Shown here piece after piece: positions 60,643-64,000 of a stretch of DNA of 64,000 bases (its first letter is position 1; each line of letters opens with the position of its first letter). The translations under genes and the position numbers were made by a program. The DNA lies in NCBI RefSeq assembly GCF_020536995.1, contig NC_068366.1:28438918-28502917 (forward strand). The letters are read 5' to 3'. Below the pieces are notes generated by a model, which was not told the origin of the DNA, searched no databases, and saw only the letters and a list, made by a program, of their open reading frames with translations. The stretch comes from Dreissena polymorpha. Lineage: Eukaryota; Mollusca; Bivalvia; Myida; Dreissenidae.

Positions 60643-63060
60643 GGATGATCATCTGTTATTGATATTCACGTTAATAACATATTTATTGGAGTTATCATTT
60701 ATTTAGAAAATCAGATGTCTGAATACAAATTTTTTCAATTTTAAAAAATAGCAATTTTTGGATCATTATATAATCAGTTTTTGATAGAAAAACAAACCTA
60801 ACTTAAGATGATGCGATCTTTGTGACATTGTTTCTGTGATGTACTTAAACATAAAATATGGTTCATATCTTAAAATGTATTAACATGGTATTATATGGAT
60901 GGAAGCAACTAATTTATGTAATAAGCTATATATTTTTATATCTGCTTGTTAATGTTCTAACCTTAAGCTCTGTAGCATTCCTATTACATGGTAGTTTAAG
61001 GTGCTCTTAGTTGAATTGTTTGTTACAGATCCTGTTATTCTTAGAAAGGAAATTTACACTGATGCAGAGCCTCAATTTGTGTCACCTTACCTGTATGAGG
61101 GTTGCCGATGTCGATGATCAAGCTATACTAAAACGACAAAAAGAAAAAACGCGAGTGTTGAAATTAAACGTTTTTATTTACTATGTTTGATCTACATTTA
61201 AACATGGGGCATTACAATTCAATTTTACGGGTGCTTATATTCGTTCATTGCATTATTATATATATTTGAATCCGTGTTGTTGTTTAATGTATCAAACTGC
61301 AGTTTGGCACATCGTCATAAGAAAGATGCTTATTAGAGTACTGTCATTATGAAACAGAGTGTCACGGAGTTTATTGATATTGAAGCTTAAATACATTTTA
61401 AAATTTTTGTGAATTTTGCTTAAAATTATGTGAAACTACTTTTATGGTGTTAATTTCTATGCTGCTATACACAAATATTTTAAGATAAAGTAAAAGTTAT
61501 AACAAAGATTAAATTGATTTCAAATGTTCATTATGCTGATGGCGATATTGTCTTGGTTTCTGCGCTATTGGCTTTTTATCTGTTAATGGGCTAACATTTT
61601 ACTTAAGTTCACTTTGAGATGACCTAGGCAAAGTTATATGTTGATCCTTCAACCAAGTTTCTTGTTTCTGATAGGTGTTTATTATAATGACATAAATTGA
61701 ATTCATACGCAAATAAACCTATTTATGGCTAGTTCCGGCTTTCATAATTTACTTTCGAGCTTTTTATATTGTCTTACTTTCGCGAATCACACATCTAGTC
61801 ACTGCTATAAAACCTTCTTGCGAAGGCACTTTTAGCCCAACTATCACACAATCGTTAATCTTAAAACCTTCTTCATATGTAAGATAACAAAATGTAATTG
61901 GAGTTTTAACAATATCTTTCATTTCGATGTAAAAAACAGTTCACCGTTTATAAAACACACACGCTAGGGCCAAGCTTTCTTAGTAACTGTGATATTTGAT
62001 AATATTCTGAGAACCCAATCAGCATATAAAAAGCTCTTCAACGGTCATGTGGGCTTCATATATGGTACGGTATCAACTAATACAACCCCTTCACAGTGCA
62101 ATCCGTATAGATGTTTCTATTTGTAGTGCTTAGATGTGCTTATGGATGGGTAAATACAATTGTGTATATTTTTTTCATAATCTCGTCTAGAAGAACATAC
62201 AAGTACTGCTAAATCTGTTAAACGGGGTCAATATGCAGAATAATTTTTTTGTTAAACTTTTCTTTCAAAATTACCATAATAGAATGTTTATTCAAACCAT
62301 ATCTCGTTAATCACGTCTGTTACCCTTAAAATTGTTAACCAACTTTTTGACACATGTTCTAATAATGAATTCATTTTCATGTTTGCTCAAGTAAAACCGA
62401 AAATAGTTCAATATCATACAACAATAATCGTAATATAAGTTTGATAAATTTGATTTAGATCGTTTAAGTATAACTAATGAATTGTATATCGTAGTTAATG
62501 CAAAATTTACTCGTGGGAAGTGGTCTAGACAATGGTAGATAACGTATAGTCTATCCCAATACAGTTAATGTTTCGCTTACCTCCCTTATTAAATTCGATT
62601 TAAAGAAGCAGACCAACGATAATAGTGATTTTAATTCAAACGGCATCAAATTAATGTAAAGAACGTTTGCATCACCAAACATTGTTTCGTGTGCAACAAT
62701 TGCGTTTAATTATGTTCATGTTTGAAACCACTCGGTGAAAAAAGGAAGTACCGGTATACAAAAACGGTTGATTCTAAAGGCTTTCCCGCATACGCATGTA
62801 CACAAACTATTCAATTACTTTCTTACAAAAAATCGTTATTGTGTTACCGAGTTCATTACGCTTAATTGTATGTTGGTCTATTGGCAATACACATTGTAAA
62901 CATTTTTTAAAGTTTGTTTTCAGGAAGTTGGACTTTAACGGTACCAATAATTTGCTTGTGAGTATTTTGCACAAACTGTTTTGTTACCATCACTTTTTCG
63001 CCGTTTCTTTTGATAGCGTTTTTGTTTTAATTTATGCTCTATAGGTACCAAGCATTTGCA
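60643..63060. other. Intergenic, no supported gene
   Basis: AT-rich DNA; no domain-bearing frame, RNA gene or repeat structure that I could support. Confidence 0.4.
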
Positions 63061-63094
63061 TGTGCGTATATTACATATTATTCACTTCATCTTA

Positions 63095-63275
63095 TTTTCC
63101 CCTGTGGTCCAATCTGGGCTTTCTCCAGGCGGCATGGTTCCGGGCGAGTCTCCCCATCTGCCCCACGGCTTGCCCATCTGCTAATAATATGTATCCAGGT
63201 CGCGGCGATATGGGCTTCAATGCCACCCTCTCCTCCTTTTCCCCTCGGGGTTCCAAGTGAGAGACCGCCTTGTCA
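63095..63275. other. GC-rich island of unknown nature
   Basis: About 180 bp of markedly higher GC than its surroundings (for example CCGGGCGAGTCTCCCCATCT). It is open in two frames without recognisable domains. It could be part of a repeat element or a stray exon. Nothing else is seen from 63276 to 64000. Confidence 0.3.
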
Positions 63276-64000
63276 TGGTCGTTTTTTTTTAAATCCTATT
63301 TTAAATTGACGTAGTAAACCATAGTAATCACATTAAACTAAATACAGCAATATTTAAAAAAATGTATATATTCGAATGATAAATATAATTTATGAATTAT
63401 ATTAGCTCTTCTATGCTTTATAAGATTAAGTATCAGAAACGCAAACAAAAACTTGAAAAAAGCTTAGTAAATACCACGTATTTTTCCATAAACGCGATAT
63501 ATGAGAATTACTTTAAATCTTTATTTTACGAATGGCCAATAGTTAACGACATGTTTGACACAATAGTTGTTTGCAAAGTATAAACGTTAACCACGAGTTT
63601 TTTTAATGTACCAAAAACTGTTGACGATTAGCTTTAATTTTGTTAAGCAATTTACGTAAGATTTCATCAGATAAGTTAAAAACAAGCTTCTTTCTGAACT
63701 TGTTTAGTTAAGAAGACCTTCATAGGTCTACATATTTTGATGTTAAGAATTAAGGAACGTTTACCAATTGTTAATAAGTTCTCAGCCACAAAGTTTGTTA
63801 CATGCTTTGTAAGCAACGCTTTTCAAGCCCCCATGCATCTGTTACCTCCCCTAAAGGTATTACGGTAACAACTGCGATGAAACATTACATGCTTTCTGAT
63901 AATAATGCAATTATTAAATTTTTATTAAGTGTGTTAATTTAATGAAAATTATGTCAGCTTTCTTTAGAATTGCACTTTTCATAATGGTGAGCAGTCAAAC

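Overview
The window is animal nuclear DNA, most likely from a bivalve mollusc. It is AT-rich, its genes are split by short GT-AG introns with AATAAA signals, and it has long GAT and AT microsatellites, tRNA-derived SINE heads, many foldback elements, and a repeat block resembling the pearl-type elements of bivalves. The species call is an inference. No bacterial gene, CRISPR array, rRNA gene or convincing tRNA gene was seen.

Region 1 (about 0.85-9.5 kb, + strand): a multi-exon cell-surface receptor gene. Nine exons each encode one immunoglobulin domain, all in phase 1-1. A fibronectin III exon, a transmembrane exon, two tiny juxtamembrane exons and a terminal exon follow, giving a short tail with two Tyr-Val-Asn-Leu motifs. 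The signal-peptide exon was not found and probably lies left of the window. The ninth Ig exon has an in-frame stop and the FN3 exon is out of frame by one base, so this copy may be broken.

Region 2 (17.55-24.6 kb, + strand): a paralogous tail. A stub of the same FN3 exon precedes a second transmembrane exon and 18 further exons encoding a juxtamembrane region and two tandem protein tyrosine phosphatase domains (D1 with HCSAGVGRTG, and a divergent D2). All splice sites are kept, but four in-frame TAA codons and one frameshift make it a probable pseudogene. It has no ectodomain or start of its own, so it may have arisen as, or served as, an alternative 3' cassette of the upstream Ig gene. An Ig-like exon remnant cut by a GAT repeat lies at 39.4-39.8 kb.

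Region 3 (9.5-17.5 kb and 24.6-56 kb): mostly non-coding and repetitive. It holds a decayed LINE at 11.5-12.7 kb, a 156-bp tandem-repeat element at 28.5-29.6 kb, palindromic elements at 10.6, 30.4, 45.0-45.9 and 54.4-55.1 kb, a decayed DIRS-like fossil near 34.4-35.4 kb, several SINE heads, and a 666-bp unit repeated three times at 51.9-53.9 kb. The only recognisable host coding sequence is the terminal exon of an NR2E (tailless/TLX/PNR) nuclear receptor at 46.25-46.5 kb. A weak antisense exon pair is near 50 kb.

Region 4 (56.1-60.64 kb): a 4.5-kb DNA transposon with about 500-bp terminal inverted repeats and a 5-bp ATGTG target duplication. No transposase is recognisable inside. It carries two exons of an unrecognised + strand gene, a minus-strand C2H2 zinc-finger gene fragment and two nested palindromic repeats, which looks like capture of host gene fragments. 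The rest of the window (60.7-64 kb) has no supported gene.
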